Assembly: GCA_029881805.1 (NCBI GenBank)
Contig: JAOULW010000014.1
Location: 1 to 53,813 of the forward strand
From: Candidatus Bathyarchaeota archaeon
Lineage (GTDB): Archaea > Thermoproteota > Bathyarchaeia > Bathyarchaeales > Bathycorpusculaceae
DNA: 53,813 nucleotides
Reading direction: 5' to 3'
The notes beneath the pieces are model-generated. The model searched no databases. It saw only the letters and a list, made by a program, of their open reading frames with translations, and was not told the origin of the DNA. The position numbers and the translations under genes are program-made. This document shows positions 42,461-50,240 of the stretch, piece by piece; position 1 is the first letter of the stretch, and each line of letters starts with the position of its first letter.

Positions 42461-43573
42461 TTATCTTTGTCTTAATCCTTGTATGAACTCCTCTACAGAT
42501 TGCTTTGCCACGGGATCTGGCACTTGAATTGGCGGATGTTTAAACGCATATGCAGATATACTAAGCAATTGGCCAGCAATCTTGCGGTCTAAAGCTAGTT
42601 TCACAGCCCTAATAACATCAATCACTACGCCTGCGCTGTTCGGCGAATCCTCAACCTCAAGCTTCACCGAAATCGTCAGCGGTCTGTCGCCAAACTTTCT
42701 TCCTTTGAGCCACAAATAACAAATTTTTTTGTTCCCCAAAAAAGGCACATAATCCGAAGGTCCAATCCGCGTGGGCAAATCATATGGAACCAAACTAGTG
42801 ACCGCTTCTGTCTTGCTAACACGCTTAGTTTTTAGCCGCTCTTCAACGGTCATGTTCTCAAAATCCGTGTCTCCGCCCAAATTCAGCTGATAAGTCTCGT
42901 CAATTATCACTCCTCTATCAACGCACAGTCTGGCCAAAGCTCGATGCAAAATCGTAGCACCTACTTGGCTCTTGATGTCATCACCTGCAACGGGTAACCC
43001 ACGCTCCTCAAATCTCTTGGCCCATTCAAAATCTGAAGCAATGAACTCAGGCATACAATTAATAAAAGCGCATCCAGCATCCAAAGCTGCTTGAGCATAA
43101 AATCGCGTAGCATTACTACTTCCAACAGGCAAATAATTGATGAGAATCTCCGCCTCTGCCTCCTTTAAAACGTCAACAACATCCGTAGGCTTAATCTCCT
43201 TGGCGTTGTAAACGCTAAAAGCTTCTTTCATATGCTCAGCTACACCGTCTAAAACTGGGGCCGGTAAAACCTTAACACCCAAAACTGGTACACTCGAAAA
43301 TTTTTCGCAGCAGTTAGGTTCAACAAATATTGCCTTAGACAAGTCCTTCCCAATCTTGTTTTTGTTCACCTCAAAAGCAGCAACAAACCTTACATCCTTC
43401 ACATGATATCCGCCGAAGTTCACATGCATAAGCCCAGGCACAGTTGCGTCTTCACTTGCATTTTTATAGTATTGCACTCCTTGAACTAGGGCGGAGGCGC
43501 TGTTGCCCACACCTACAAGCCCTACACGGATTTCTGGCAATTCAAATAACCTCTTCTGGATACCGTTAGTCAA
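42461..43573 (-). CDS. Inositol-3-phosphate synthase, archaeal type
   Basis: A 370-residue myo-inositol-1-phosphate synthase that converts glucose-6-phosphate to inositol phosphate with NAD. Family features include VGLVGVGNSASALVQGVQYY, INYLPVGSSNATRFYAQAAL, and AGDDIKSQVGATILHRALA with the catalytic lysine. Start appears to be TTG 43573. It diverges from an inositol monophosphatase gene, which completes the route to myo-inositol. In archaea this feeds lipid headgroups or the solute di-myo-inositol phosphate. Confidence 0.92.
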   Translation of the reverse strand: MTNGIQKRLFELPEIRVGLVGVGNSASALVQGVQYYKNASEDATVPGLMHVNFGGYHVKDVRFVAAFEVNKNKIGKDLSKAIFVEPNCCEKFSSVPVLGVKVLPAPVLDGVAEHMKEAFSVYNAKEIKPTDVVDVLKEAEAEILINYLPVGSSNATRFYAQAALDAGCAFINCMPEFIASDFEWAKRFEERGLPVAGDDIKSQVGATILHRALARLCVDRGVIIDETYQLNLGGDTDFENMTVEERLKTKRVSKTEAVTSLVPYDLPTRIGPSDYVPFLGNKKICYLWLKGRKFGDRPLTISVKLEVEDSPNSAGVVIDVIRAVKLALDRKIAGQLLSISAYAFKHPPIQVPDPVAKQSVEEFIQGLRQR

Positions 43574-43646
43574 GGCTAAATGGATGACTACTCTATAACT
43601 TTTTCTAGAAGACTTTGCTTTTAATCGAAAGTTTCGTGAATGCTTT

Positions 43647-43674
43647 CTTACGTCCTTTGTTACCCAAAGGTAAG
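43647..43674. promoter_or_regulatory. Inverted repeat between divergent inositol genes
   Basis: CCTTTG (43654-43659) and CAAAGG (43665-43670) form a perfect arm pair around TTACC, extended by CTTA (43647-43650) with TAAG (43671-43674). It lies in the 202-base divergent promoter region. It could be an operator for joint control, or a transcript hairpin. This is a visual find only. Confidence 0.35.
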
Positions 43675-43775
43675 AAATTAACCGATATGTCGAAAACCAC
43701 GCTAGTTATACATTACTCTACTTCAGTAAAGTCTTTATCAAAAACAAGAGCATACATCAATGGAGACCGCGTTAA

Positions 43776-44618
43776 ATGAAACAGCCAATCGACTGGTTGC
43801 AGGTTCTTATCCAATGTAGAAGCAACGTACAAAGACAAATTACTCCTTTGCTGACAACGTTAAACCAGCCGCAGCCAGATCTTGGTATAGGAGCAGGTGG
43901 TGACGCAATAAAACAAGTAGATTTGATAGCTGAAAATGCTATAATAAATACGCTAGAGGAGCATGAACTCTCTTTCACAGTCATAAGTGAGGAGTCTGGA
44001 ATAAAAGAATGTGGAGAAAGCCCTTATGACTGCTACGTGACGGCAGATCCCATAGATGGCACAACGAACCTCATGAGAGGAATCCCTTTTTACGCGACAT
44101 CAATCGCGATATCCACAAAGCCTGCTTTAAACACTGTGTTTGCAGCATTAGTAGCGGACTTGTTTCACGGCATAACCTATACAGCTCAAAAAGGAGTGGG
44201 TGCATATCGAAATAACCAAAAAATAACCCCGTCAAAGGAAACATCGCTTAAAGAAGCAGTGATAGGCATGGACTTAAACACATATAAAATTAAGGAAATG
44301 ATTCCAAAGTTAACCAGTCTAATCCAAGAAACAAAGCACATACGTCATCTTGGGGCTAACGCTTTGGAGCTGTGCTATGTAGCAGACGGGACGACAGACG
44401 CTTTTCTCGATTTTCGGGGAAAACTGCGCACAACAGATATGGCTGCGGCGTGGTTGATAATACAAGAAGCAGACGCGATAATAACAACGCCAGAAGGAAA
44501 ACCGCTAAACGCAAGGTTAGACCCAAAACAAAAGGTAACATTCATCGCAGTCGCAAACAAAAAAATAAACAAAATAATATCAGCTTTGATAAAAGATGAC
44601 AAAAAGGAAAAGAAATGA
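43776..44618 (+). CDS. Inositol monophosphatase family protein
   Basis: A 280-residue IMPase/FBPase-fold phosphatase. The metal-binding motifs are EESG near residue 72, DPIDGTTNLMRG near 91 and the C-terminal GKLRTTDMAAAWLIIQEA. It starts at ATG 43776. With the divergent inositol-phosphate synthase it would release free myo-inositol. Archaeal homologues can also act on fructose-1,6-bisphosphate, so a dual role is possible. Its stop overlaps the next gene's start. Confidence 0.9.
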   Translation: MKQPIDWLQVLIQCRSNVQRQITPLLTTLNQPQPDLGIGAGGDAIKQVDLIAENAIINTLEEHELSFTVISEESGIKECGESPYDCYVTADPIDGTTNLMRGIPFYATSIAISTKPALNTVFAALVADLFHGITYTAQKGVGAYRNNQKITPSKETSLKEAVIGMDLNTYKIKEMIPKLTSLIQETKHIRHLGANALELCYVADGTTDAFLDFRGKLRTTDMAAAWLIIQEADAIITTPEGKPLNARLDPKQKVTFIAVANKKINKIISALIKDDKKEKK

Positions 44619-45460
44619 TAACACCTATATCACCACATCCAGCTGCAATAATAAGAACACAAAAAGCACGAATAATGGTAATAGCTGACTTGCACATAGG
44701 ATGGGAAATGGCTCTTTCAGAAAGAGGCATCCACATCCCAACACAAACGCCGAGACTTCTAGGCAGGCTAACAAACTTAATATCTACATACAAACCAGAA
44801 AAGCTAATTGTTCTAGGTGACGTAAAACATACAGTCGCAACTGCCGAAATAGGCGAATGGCACGACGTACCAGAATTTTTCGCCGAATTAAAAAAACAAA
44901 TAAAAGAAATATGGGTAATCCGCGGCAACCACGACGGAAACCTCGAACCATTATTGCCTGAAAACATAAAAATATTGCCGGGGACCGGCACTAACATAGG
45001 CGAAGTTGGTCTATTCCATGGACATCAATGGCCTTCACCAACTCTATTACAGTCCAAAACATTGCTTATGGGGCATGTTCACCCAGTTGTAGCCTTCCGT
45101 GATCCAGCAGGGTTCAGAACGACAAAGCAAGTTTGGGTCAAAGTAGCCTGTAACGGCGCTCAACTAGCTAAAATTTTGTTGCAGAAGCATAAGACAAAAA
45201 TTGAAAAGACTTTGAAGGAAACACTGCGGAAACATTATAAGGTTAAGCCGAGAACCGTCCAGCTTTTCATAATCCCACCTTTTAATGACTTTTTAGGCGG
45301 TAAACCACTGAACAGGATCAAACCAAACGGAAAATCTAAAAGTGAGAAAATTGTCGGTCCTGTTTTGCGCTCAGAAGCAGTTGACATAGAGAACGCGGAG
45401 ACCTATCTTTTGGATGGCACTTTCCTTGGGACTCTAAATCAGCTTAGAATGTTGGGCTGA
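44615..45460 (+). CDS. Calcineurin-like metallophosphoesterase (TIGR00024-like)
   Basis: A 281-residue phosphoesterase starting with an ATGA overlap on the phosphatase stop. Metal-binding landmarks are MVIADLHIGWE, VLGDVKH, IRGNHDGNLEP and GLFHGHQWPS, followed by MGHVHPVV. This is the archaeal SbcD-related putative phosphoesterase family. Members are thought to act on nucleic acids or nucleotides, but no specific substrate is known. The C-terminal 90 residues (KTLKETLRKHYKVKPRT onward) look like the usual extension. Confidence 0.85.
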   Translation: MITPISPHPAAIIRTQKARIMVIADLHIGWEMALSERGIHIPTQTPRLLGRLTNLISTYKPEKLIVLGDVKHTVATAEIGEWHDVPEFFAELKKQIKEIWVIRGNHDGNLEPLLPENIKILPGTGTNIGEVGLFHGHQWPSPTLLQSKTLLMGHVHPVVAFRDPAGFRTTKQVWVKVACNGAQLAKILLQKHKTKIEKTLKETLRKHYKVKPRTVQLFIIPPFNDFLGGKPLNRIKPNGKSKSEKIVGPVLRSEAVDIENAETYLLDGTFLGTLNQLRMLG

Positions 45461-45476
45461 TAACATTTAGCATAAA

Positions 45477-45484
45477 ACTTATAG
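45477..45484 (+). promoter_or_regulatory. TATA element of the hsp20 gene
   Basis: AACTTATA sits about 40 bases before ATG 45519. Expected start of transcription is near 45507, and GGTGA (45509-45513) would be the ribosome binding site. Confidence 0.4.
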
Positions 45485-45518
45485 ACATGGCATCATTCAC
45501 AGTATCTCGGTGAAAATA

Positions 45519-46112
45519 ATGTCTCCAGAAGATTACCCCGATTGGTTTAGAAAGAGGCGCTATCCATTCTTTAGAGGCTGGGGTTTTGACGACATAGATA
45601 GTATATTTCGCGAAATGCAGAAGATGATGGAGGAAGAGTTCAAAACATTTACTTCGCAAGTTCCAAAAGACTACGTAAAGGAACGCAAACTTCCGGACGG
45701 CAGAACCGTGCGTGAATGGGGACCATTCGTTTATGGCTACAGCATGAAAATAGGTCCTGATGGAAAACCTGAAGTCCGTGAGTTTGGAAATGTCAAACAA
45801 AGTCGTCTGGGCCCCCGTGTAAAGGAGGAACGTGAACCACTAGTGGATATAATTGAAACAGACGGAGAAATCCATGTTGTTGCAGAATTGCCAGGCGTGG
45901 AAAAGAAGGACATAAAGCTGCATGGAACAGAAGATATGCTGACTATATCTGTTGATACTTCGCAACACAAGTATTACAAAGAGATATCGTTACCGGCAAA
46001 AGTGAAAGTGAAGGAGGCAAAAACGCAGTATAAAAACGGAGTTCTCGAGGTCACATTGACAAAAGTCAAAGGTGAAGAGAAGGCCAAGGGCGAACCTATA
46101 GGCATAGACTAA
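45519..46112 (+). CDS. hsp20: Small heat shock protein, Hsp20/alpha-crystallin family
   Basis: A 197-residue small heat shock protein that would hold unfolding proteins. The N-terminal arm is long and aromatic/acidic (FRGWGFDDIDSIFREMQKMM). The alpha-crystallin domain spans about 105-185 (PLVDIIETDGEIHVVAELPG, KDIKLHGTEDMLTISV, YKNGVLEVTLTK). The C-terminal tail carries an I-x-I motif in PIGID. The GTG at 45510 opens the frame, but ATG 45519 fits the ribosome binding site better. Confidence 0.9.
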   Translation: MSPEDYPDWFRKRRYPFFRGWGFDDIDSIFREMQKMMEEEFKTFTSQVPKDYVKERKLPDGRTVREWGPFVYGYSMKIGPDGKPEVREFGNVKQSRLGPRVKEEREPLVDIIETDGEIHVVAELPGVEKKDIKLHGTEDMLTISVDTSQHKYYKEISLPAKVKVKEAKTQYKNGVLEVTLTKVKGEEKAKGEPIGID

Positions 46113-46165
46113 AAGTTCCCATTCTTTTCAATTGCAGTTGATGCTTGTCTTAAGCTTGTGTGCGC

Positions 46166-46576
46166 ATGGAAGAAAACTCGGAAATTGACAAACTAAACAA
46201 CATATGCAAGGAAGCAAAAGTCGAAGAAAAACTAACTGGCAAGAACTTGACCAAACTCTACGAGATCTTCGGTCAGCGATTCACAAAGGCTTTTGAAGCT
46301 TTGAAAGAAGGTCGTGTAAAGAAGTATGTTTTCAAACCAAGTGGCAGAACAGTTTGGATTGTGGTGGGAAATGAGCGAGACTACCTAATAATGCCTAAAG
46401 CCGAGTTTTGTACTTGCGACGACTTTTACTTTCGCGTTCTGGACAAGGAAGTGCACTTATGCTACCATTTAATAGCGCAGAAAATAGCCAATGCTTTCGC
46501 TTGGTATGAAACAATAGAAGAGCGTGACGAACTCTACGATACGTTAATGAATGAGTGGAAAGAGGTTATTATTTAA
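46166..46576 (+). CDS. SWIM zinc-finger domain protein
   Basis: A 136-residue protein. The SWIM motif is visible as FCTCDDFYFRVLDKEVHLCYHLIAQ (C-x-C-xn-C-x-H). SWIM domains bind DNA or proteins and occur in recombination mediators such as Sws1 homologues, but a recombination role here is only a possibility. The N-terminal helical part (EEKLTGKNLTKLYEIFGQRF) is unassigned. GTG 46160 opens the frame; I prefer ATG 46166. Confidence 0.8.
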   Translation: MEENSEIDKLNNICKEAKVEEKLTGKNLTKLYEIFGQRFTKAFEALKEGRVKKYVFKPSGRTVWIVVGNERDYLIMPKAEFCTCDDFYFRVLDKEVHLCYHLIAQKIANAFAWYETIEERDELYDTLMNEWKEVII

Positions 46577-46618
46577 ATATCTCACCTCTAGAATAAATGG
46601 ACAAAGGAAGGCTGTTGA

Positions 46619-46735
46619 ATGAGCTTGGGGGAATACTTCGAGATACTCAAATACATCCTTATGACCGCGTCGTTTGTCGCATTAGTTTTGATATTCTTGC
46701 ATATCTTCTATGGTAAAGAAGAAAGGGCAAGCTAG
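46619..46735 (+). CDS. 38-residue single-span membrane microprotein
   Basis: A short ORF from ATG 46619 to TAG 46735. It is preceded by AAAGGAAGG (46603-46611) with 7 bases to the ATG, a very good ribosome binding site. The peptide has a polar head (SLGEYFEILKYI), a hydrophobic span (LMTASFVALVLIFLHIF) and a charged tail (KEERAS). It lies between the SWIM gene and two convergent small membrane-protein genes. No homologue can be recalled; the coding call rests on the start signals and the membrane pattern. Confidence 0.5.
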   Translation: MSLGEYFEILKYILMTASFVALVLIFLHIFYGKEERAS

Positions 46736-46756
46736 GAAAGGCCTAAATCTATGTCT

Positions 46757-47047
46757 TCATTTTTTCCGGAATATAAAAAATGCTATGATGCTCAAGATTG
46801 CAAGGATTATACTAATCAAGATCATCAATGTAGCTTGTGGTCCTGCTCCAATAACTATGGGAAATATCCAGATGAATATAACTGCGCCGAAGTTCATTGA
46901 TTCGTCGCCGTAAACTATTGTGGCAATTATTAGGATTATTGTGCCTATAAAAATTATCAAAAAACCTATTAAGAACAACATCCAAAACTTTTGCGGCTTT
47001 TTTAATCCTTTGTTTACATATTTCTCAGTTTTTTCGTTCATTGCCAT
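46757..47047 (-). CDS. Small two- to three-span membrane protein, TIGR00304-like paralogue
   Basis: A 96-residue hydrophobic protein with spans near 22-46, 52-67 and 69-93 and a basic N-terminus. The central segment AVIFIWIFPIVIGAGPQATLM aligns with the GPFPIIFG segment of the neighbouring 86-residue protein, so they are probably diverged tandem paralogues. The conserved GG-V-IGPFPI core is eroded here. Starts at ATG 47047, 14 bases after the neighbour's stop. Function unknown. Confidence 0.7.
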   Translation of the reverse strand: MAMNEKTEKYVNKGLKKPQKFWMLFLIGFLIIFIGTIILIIATIVYGDESMNFGAVIFIWIFPIVIGAGPQATLMILISIILAILSIIAFFIFRKK

Positions 47048-47061
47048 TGCTGGGTTTTCTC

Positions 47062-47322
47062 CTATCTGAATAATAAGTAAAAGACAATCATTGCTATTAT
47101 GAGAACTATCGTGAGCGTAAGTGAAAGCAACAAAACTGTTTTTGTTGATTCTTTATCTGTCCCAAAAATTATTGGAAAAGGTCCAATTATTACTGCTCCG
47201 CCACCTCTGATTTTTCCTTCTTTAACACTAGAGACAAAAAACCAAAGAATTGCAACTAGAATGATGAGTACTCCAGCGAATACTAGGCTGACACCCAAAC
47301 CATACAGTGTTCTCGTATCCAT
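47062..47322 (-). CDS. TIGR00304/DUF131-family membrane protein
   Basis: An 86-residue membrane protein with two spans (about 7-31 and 62-85). Between them is the family signature RGGGAVIIGPFPIIFGTDK. The family is common in archaea and of unknown function. It starts at ATG 47322 and precedes the paralogue on the same strand. Confidence 0.8.
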   Translation of the reverse strand: MDTRTLYGLGVSLVFAGVLIILVAILWFFVSSVKEGKIRGGGAVIIGPFPIIFGTDKESTKTVLLLSLTLTIVLIIAMIVFYLLFR

Positions 47323-47376
47323 TACGCGTGTTTAGCTCCTACTGTACATTTCAGAACTCGTTGATAGTATTTAATA

Positions 47377-47386
47377 AACCTTATAA
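47377..47386 (+). promoter_or_regulatory. TATA element of the RPA gene
   Basis: AACCTTATAA about 40-50 bases before ATG 47426, in the divergent region with the TIGR00304 genes. Confidence 0.35.
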
Positions 47387-47425
47387 CATCAATAATCTCT
47401 CATCTCCAGCGGTAATGAATCTAAA

Positions 47426-48598
47426 ATGGAATGTGAAAAGTTAATTAAGCAGATTCTTTCATCACGCCCAGAAATCTCGAGAGAAGAGATTCTGGAAAAG
47501 TTAGAGGAGGAGAAAAGAAAGACTGGCGGCCTTATATCAGACGAGACTCTTCTACGAATGGTCGCAGAAGGGTTTGGAGTCGAGATTCCGCAGAATGAAG
47601 CCTTGACGCCTATACATCCATTAGGGAAACTGGTTCCAAGTCTAAGTAATGTTACCGTTGTTGGCCGGGTCGTCGCAGTTTTTTCTCCTAAAACCTTCAA
47701 GGGAATCAACAGAAACGGAAAATTTGCGAGTCTATTTATTGCCGATAAAAGCGTTATCATACGAGTTGTTTTGTGGAATGATAAGACAAGCCTTATAGAA
47801 TCTGGTGAGATGAAGACTGGACAGATTGTACGCTTCTCTCATGGATATACTAGAGAAGATCGCAGTGGAAAAATTGAGCTACATATTGGAGAAAAAAGTG
47901 AAGTTACTATCAACCCAAACGACGTAAGCACAGAAGATTATCCGACTATAGACAAATTCGCAACAAAAATCGAGAAAATAACCCGAACGCTCAGAAACAA
48001 AAGGGTAAACGTCATAGGCACTGTTAAGGAGTTGTTTTCCGTGTCTACTTTTAAAAGAAAAGATTCAAGTTCTGGGAAAGTCATGCGGTTCATTCTGGCT
48101 GATGAAACAGGCGAAATGCCAGTTGTCGTGTGGAATGAAAGGGTCGATGAACTTGAAAAAAGATTGAAGAAAGGTGTCAGATTACGTGTAGTAAACGCGA
48201 ATGTTAAGAAAGCATTGGGTGAAGGCTTTGAAATTCATGTCAACGCAGGAACCTTCATTGAGACAGTTGCGCCCACAGAAAAGTTTTTGAAGATAGCCGA
48301 TTTGAAAGAAGGCTTAAACCGTGTCAATGTTGAGGGAAGAGTCGTCATTAAACCTATGGTCAGAGACGTAAAAACGTCAAAAGGTGAAATGGTAAAACTT
48401 ACAGTTTTCGAATTAAAGGATGAAACTGGTAGAATATGGGTTTCAGCTTGGCGACAACACGCAGACATAGCAAAAGATCTGCAAATAGGCAACGGAATCA
48501 TGATAAAAAACGCTTATGTGAAAAGAGGTTTTGGAGATCAAATAGAACTGTCAACCAAAAACAATACAGTCATAATTTCTACAGATAAAGTCAAGTAA
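47426..48598 (+). CDS. RPA-like single-stranded DNA-binding protein (three OB folds)
   Basis: A 390-residue replication protein A homologue, which coats single-stranded DNA in replication and repair. After a helical N-terminus (about 1-65), three OB folds can be traced: about 70-165 (NVTVVGRVVAVFSPKTF), 190-285 (KRVNVIGTVKELFSVSTF, FILADETGEMPVVVWNE) and 300-385 (RVNVEGRVVIKPMVRD, FELKDETGRIWVSAWRQH). There is no C-terminal zinc finger. ATG start at 47426. Next to a tRNA gene on the opposite strand. Confidence 0.88.
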   Translation: MECEKLIKQILSSRPEISREEILEKLEEEKRKTGGLISDETLLRMVAEGFGVEIPQNEALTPIHPLGKLVPSLSNVTVVGRVVAVFSPKTFKGINRNGKFASLFIADKSVIIRVVLWNDKTSLIESGEMKTGQIVRFSHGYTREDRSGKIELHIGEKSEVTINPNDVSTEDYPTIDKFATKIEKITRTLRNKRVNVIGTVKELFSVSTFKRKDSSSGKVMRFILADETGEMPVVVWNERVDELEKRLKKGVRLRVVNANVKKALGEGFEIHVNAGTFIETVAPTEKFLKIADLKEGLNRVNVEGRVVIKPMVRDVKTSKGEMVKLTVFELKDETGRIWVSAWRQHADIAKDLQIGNGIMIKNAYVKRGFGDQIELSTKNNTVIISTDKVK

Positions 48599-48600
48599 TT

Positions 48601-48707
48601 TGGTGCCGGGGGCGGGATTCGAGCCCGCGACCTCTGGACATGGGCGATGGCCCTTTTGTTCTCCAGATTATGAGTCTGGCGCCCAAACCAGGCTAGGCTA
48701 CCCCGGC
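48601..48707 (-). tRNA. tRNA-Met (CAU), with CCA encoded and an inserted 29-base element
   Basis: Minus-strand tRNA. The acceptor pair is GCCGGGG (48707-48701) and CCCCGGC, followed by A73 and an encoded CCA (48603-48601). The D-arm is GCCT...GGGC. The anticodon arm is CCAGA-CTCATAA-TCTGG with anticodon CAU at 48672-48670. The T-arm is GCGGG-TTCGAAT-CCCGC. Between anticodon stem and variable loop lie 29 extra bases (48634-48662), which must be removed to give a normal variable loop AGGTC. The stem lacks the three G-C pairs of an initiator, so it is elongator Met; tRNA-Ile2 is less likely from the acceptor. Confidence 0.85.
48634..48662 (-). other. Probable non-canonical tRNA intron
   Basis: Insert of 29 bases in tRNA-Met after the anticodon stem (junction about position 43-46; exact ends ambiguous because AG/GAG repeats flank it). 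It can form an inner hairpin GGGC-CATC-GCCC, and TCCAG near its 3' end can pair with CTGGA at the end of the anticodon stem. This suggests a relaxed bulge-helix-bulge for the archaeal splicing endonuclease, though I could not fit a perfect one. Confidence 0.6.
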
Positions 48708-48727
48708 TCACTATCTAGTCATTCCGA

Positions 48728-48754
48728 TTTTAAAGCGAAGCTCTTCCATATAAG
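48728..48754 (-). promoter_or_regulatory. Promoter region of tRNA-Met
   Basis: Two TATA-like elements on the minus strand: CTTATATG (48754-48747) and TTTAAAAT (48735-48728). The second sits about 25 bases before the mature 5' end, the first would give a leader of about 18 bases. Which is used is open. Confidence 0.35.
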
Positions 48755-48777
48755 AGTTAAAATCATCATTGCTGCAG

Positions 48778-49488
48778 TCAACGTTCTATTGCAATTTTCT
48801 CTACGCCCGTGTTTTTTCCGAGGTATACTAGATTCGCCATTTTAACAAAAAGTCCGGTTTCAACAACTCCGGGGAGACTCCTCAATTTGTTCTCCAGCTC
48901 TGCAGGTTTACGTATGAGACCAAAATTTGCATCCAGAATGATGTTGCCGTTGTCTGTTATAACCGGTCCAACTTTTTTTATTCCTTCTCTCAGAGTGGGT
49001 TTTCCGCCGATTTCTCTTATTTTCCTCATTACAACAGACACAGCCATAGGTAGCACCTCTATCGGAACTGGGTGATTGTCTTCCCCTAGAGCTTTGACTT
49101 TCTTGGTTTCGTCGGCCACAATGACAAGTTTTGTTGAGGCCGCTGCAACAATCTTTTCTCGGGTTAGTGCTCCGCCCATTCCTTTAATTAAGTTTAGTTT
49201 TTTGTCTATCTGGTCGGCGCCGTCGATTGTCAAATCTAGTGTGGAGTGTATTTCTAGCATTGTTATTGAAATTCTATGCTTAATAGCCAACATTAAAGCT
49301 TGATATGACGTTGGAACGCCTAAAATGTGCAATTTTTCACGTTTTACTCTTTTTCCTATTTCTTCGACGGCGTAAGCGGCCGTGCTTCCGCTCCCCAAAC
49401 CAACAACAAAACCGTTTTTAACGTGTTTAACCGCTTCACAAGCTGCGGCTTTCTTGGCCTTTTCGATCCAATCGCTTTTAGGATTCAA
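48778..49488 (-). CDS. rpiA: Ribose-5-phosphate isomerase A
   Basis: A 236-residue RpiA that interconverts ribose-5-phosphate and ribulose-5-phosphate. Signatures are VVGLGSGSTAAYAVEEIG, IDGADQIDKKLNLIKGMGGAL (catalytic Asp/Lys region) and VPIEVLPMAVSVV. Starts at TTG 49488, overlapping the upstream coding region by 11 bases, so the two are coupled. Length and motifs are standard. Confidence 0.94.
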   Translation of the reverse strand: MNPKSDWIEKAKKAAACEAVKHVKNGFVVGLGSGSTAAYAVEEIGKRVKREKLHILGVPTSYQALMLAIKHRISITMLEIHSTLDLTIDGADQIDKKLNLIKGMGGALTREKIVAAASTKLVIVADETKKVKALGEDNHPVPIEVLPMAVSVVMRKIREIGGKPTLREGIKKVGPVITDNGNIILDANFGLIRKPAELENKLRSLPGVVETGLFVKMANLVYLGKNTGVEKIAIER

Positions 49489-50176
49489 CTTCCATCTGCC
49501 CCAATCTGTCCAAAACTTTTTCTACTTCAGCTCTGATTTCTTCTATTCTTCTTTCTGCCTCAGTTCGTGGGGTGGGTTTAGCTGTTCGCGCCTTTCTTTT
49601 CTTCTTCGTCTTTTCCTCTTCGGCAAGTTTTTCTTCTGGCTCCATGGTAGGCAGTGTTTTTCGAGTTGGTATCGCTATTTCTTTTATTGGTTTCGTTTCC
49701 ACTTTGGAGCGTAAATCTTCGATTTTTGTGCTCAATTCTCCGAAGCGTTCGCTAAACAGCTTTATCAGGTCTTCTTGCATGGCTTCAAGTTCGTGTAATG
49801 CAACTAGGGACTCGTCTTTTGAAATGGCCTCTTTTACTGTCATCATACGAGACTTGTATGTTTGCGCGAGTCTTTCTCTTTCCTGTTCTGTTATTTTTCC
49901 TTCTGCGTGCGCTTCATAGAGTCTTCGAATGGCGTCGCTCAAAATCTCTCTTTCCAGGTCCAGTATTCTAAGCTCATCTTTAGCGCGTGTTGCCTCATTT
50001 GAGGGAACACTTTTTTCGATTTTAAAGGGGACACTTTTAAATTCCATGTCTATTTTCTCTTCTTCTAGAACGTCTTCTTTTTTTCCGCTTTTTCTCATGG
50101 CGAAAACAACTATTAAACAAGGGATAATCACCCCTGCGGCTATTAATGCATAGGTCAGGGGCTCATCAAAGGGCAA
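49478..50176 (-). CDS. Membrane-anchored coiled-coil protein of unknown function
   Basis: A 232-residue protein with a single N-terminal span (about 8-27), then a charged region and a long helical coiled-coil (about 65-165; ILDLEREILSDAIRRLYEAH, ITEQERERLAQTYKSRMMTV). A basic linker (EKTKKKRKARTAKPTPRTE) and a final helix (AERRIEEIRAEVEKVLDRLG) complete it. It starts at TTG 50176. I do not recognise the family. It is translationally coupled to rpiA, probably only by position. Confidence 0.7.
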   Translation of the reverse strand: MPFDEPLTYALIAAGVIIPCLIVVFAMRKSGKKEDVLEEEKIDMEFKSVPFKIEKSVPSNEATRAKDELRILDLEREILSDAIRRLYEAHAEGKITEQERERLAQTYKSRMMTVKEAISKDESLVALHELEAMQEDLIKLFSERFGELSTKIEDLRSKVETKPIKEIAIPTRKTLPTMEPEEKLAEEEKTKKKRKARTAKPTPRTEAERRIEEIRAEVEKVLDRLGQMEVES

Positions 50177-50240
50177 TAACGGTTTCCCTCTCTATCTTCA
50201 TTTCATTGTTTTATGAATATATAAATTATCTAATCGATTT

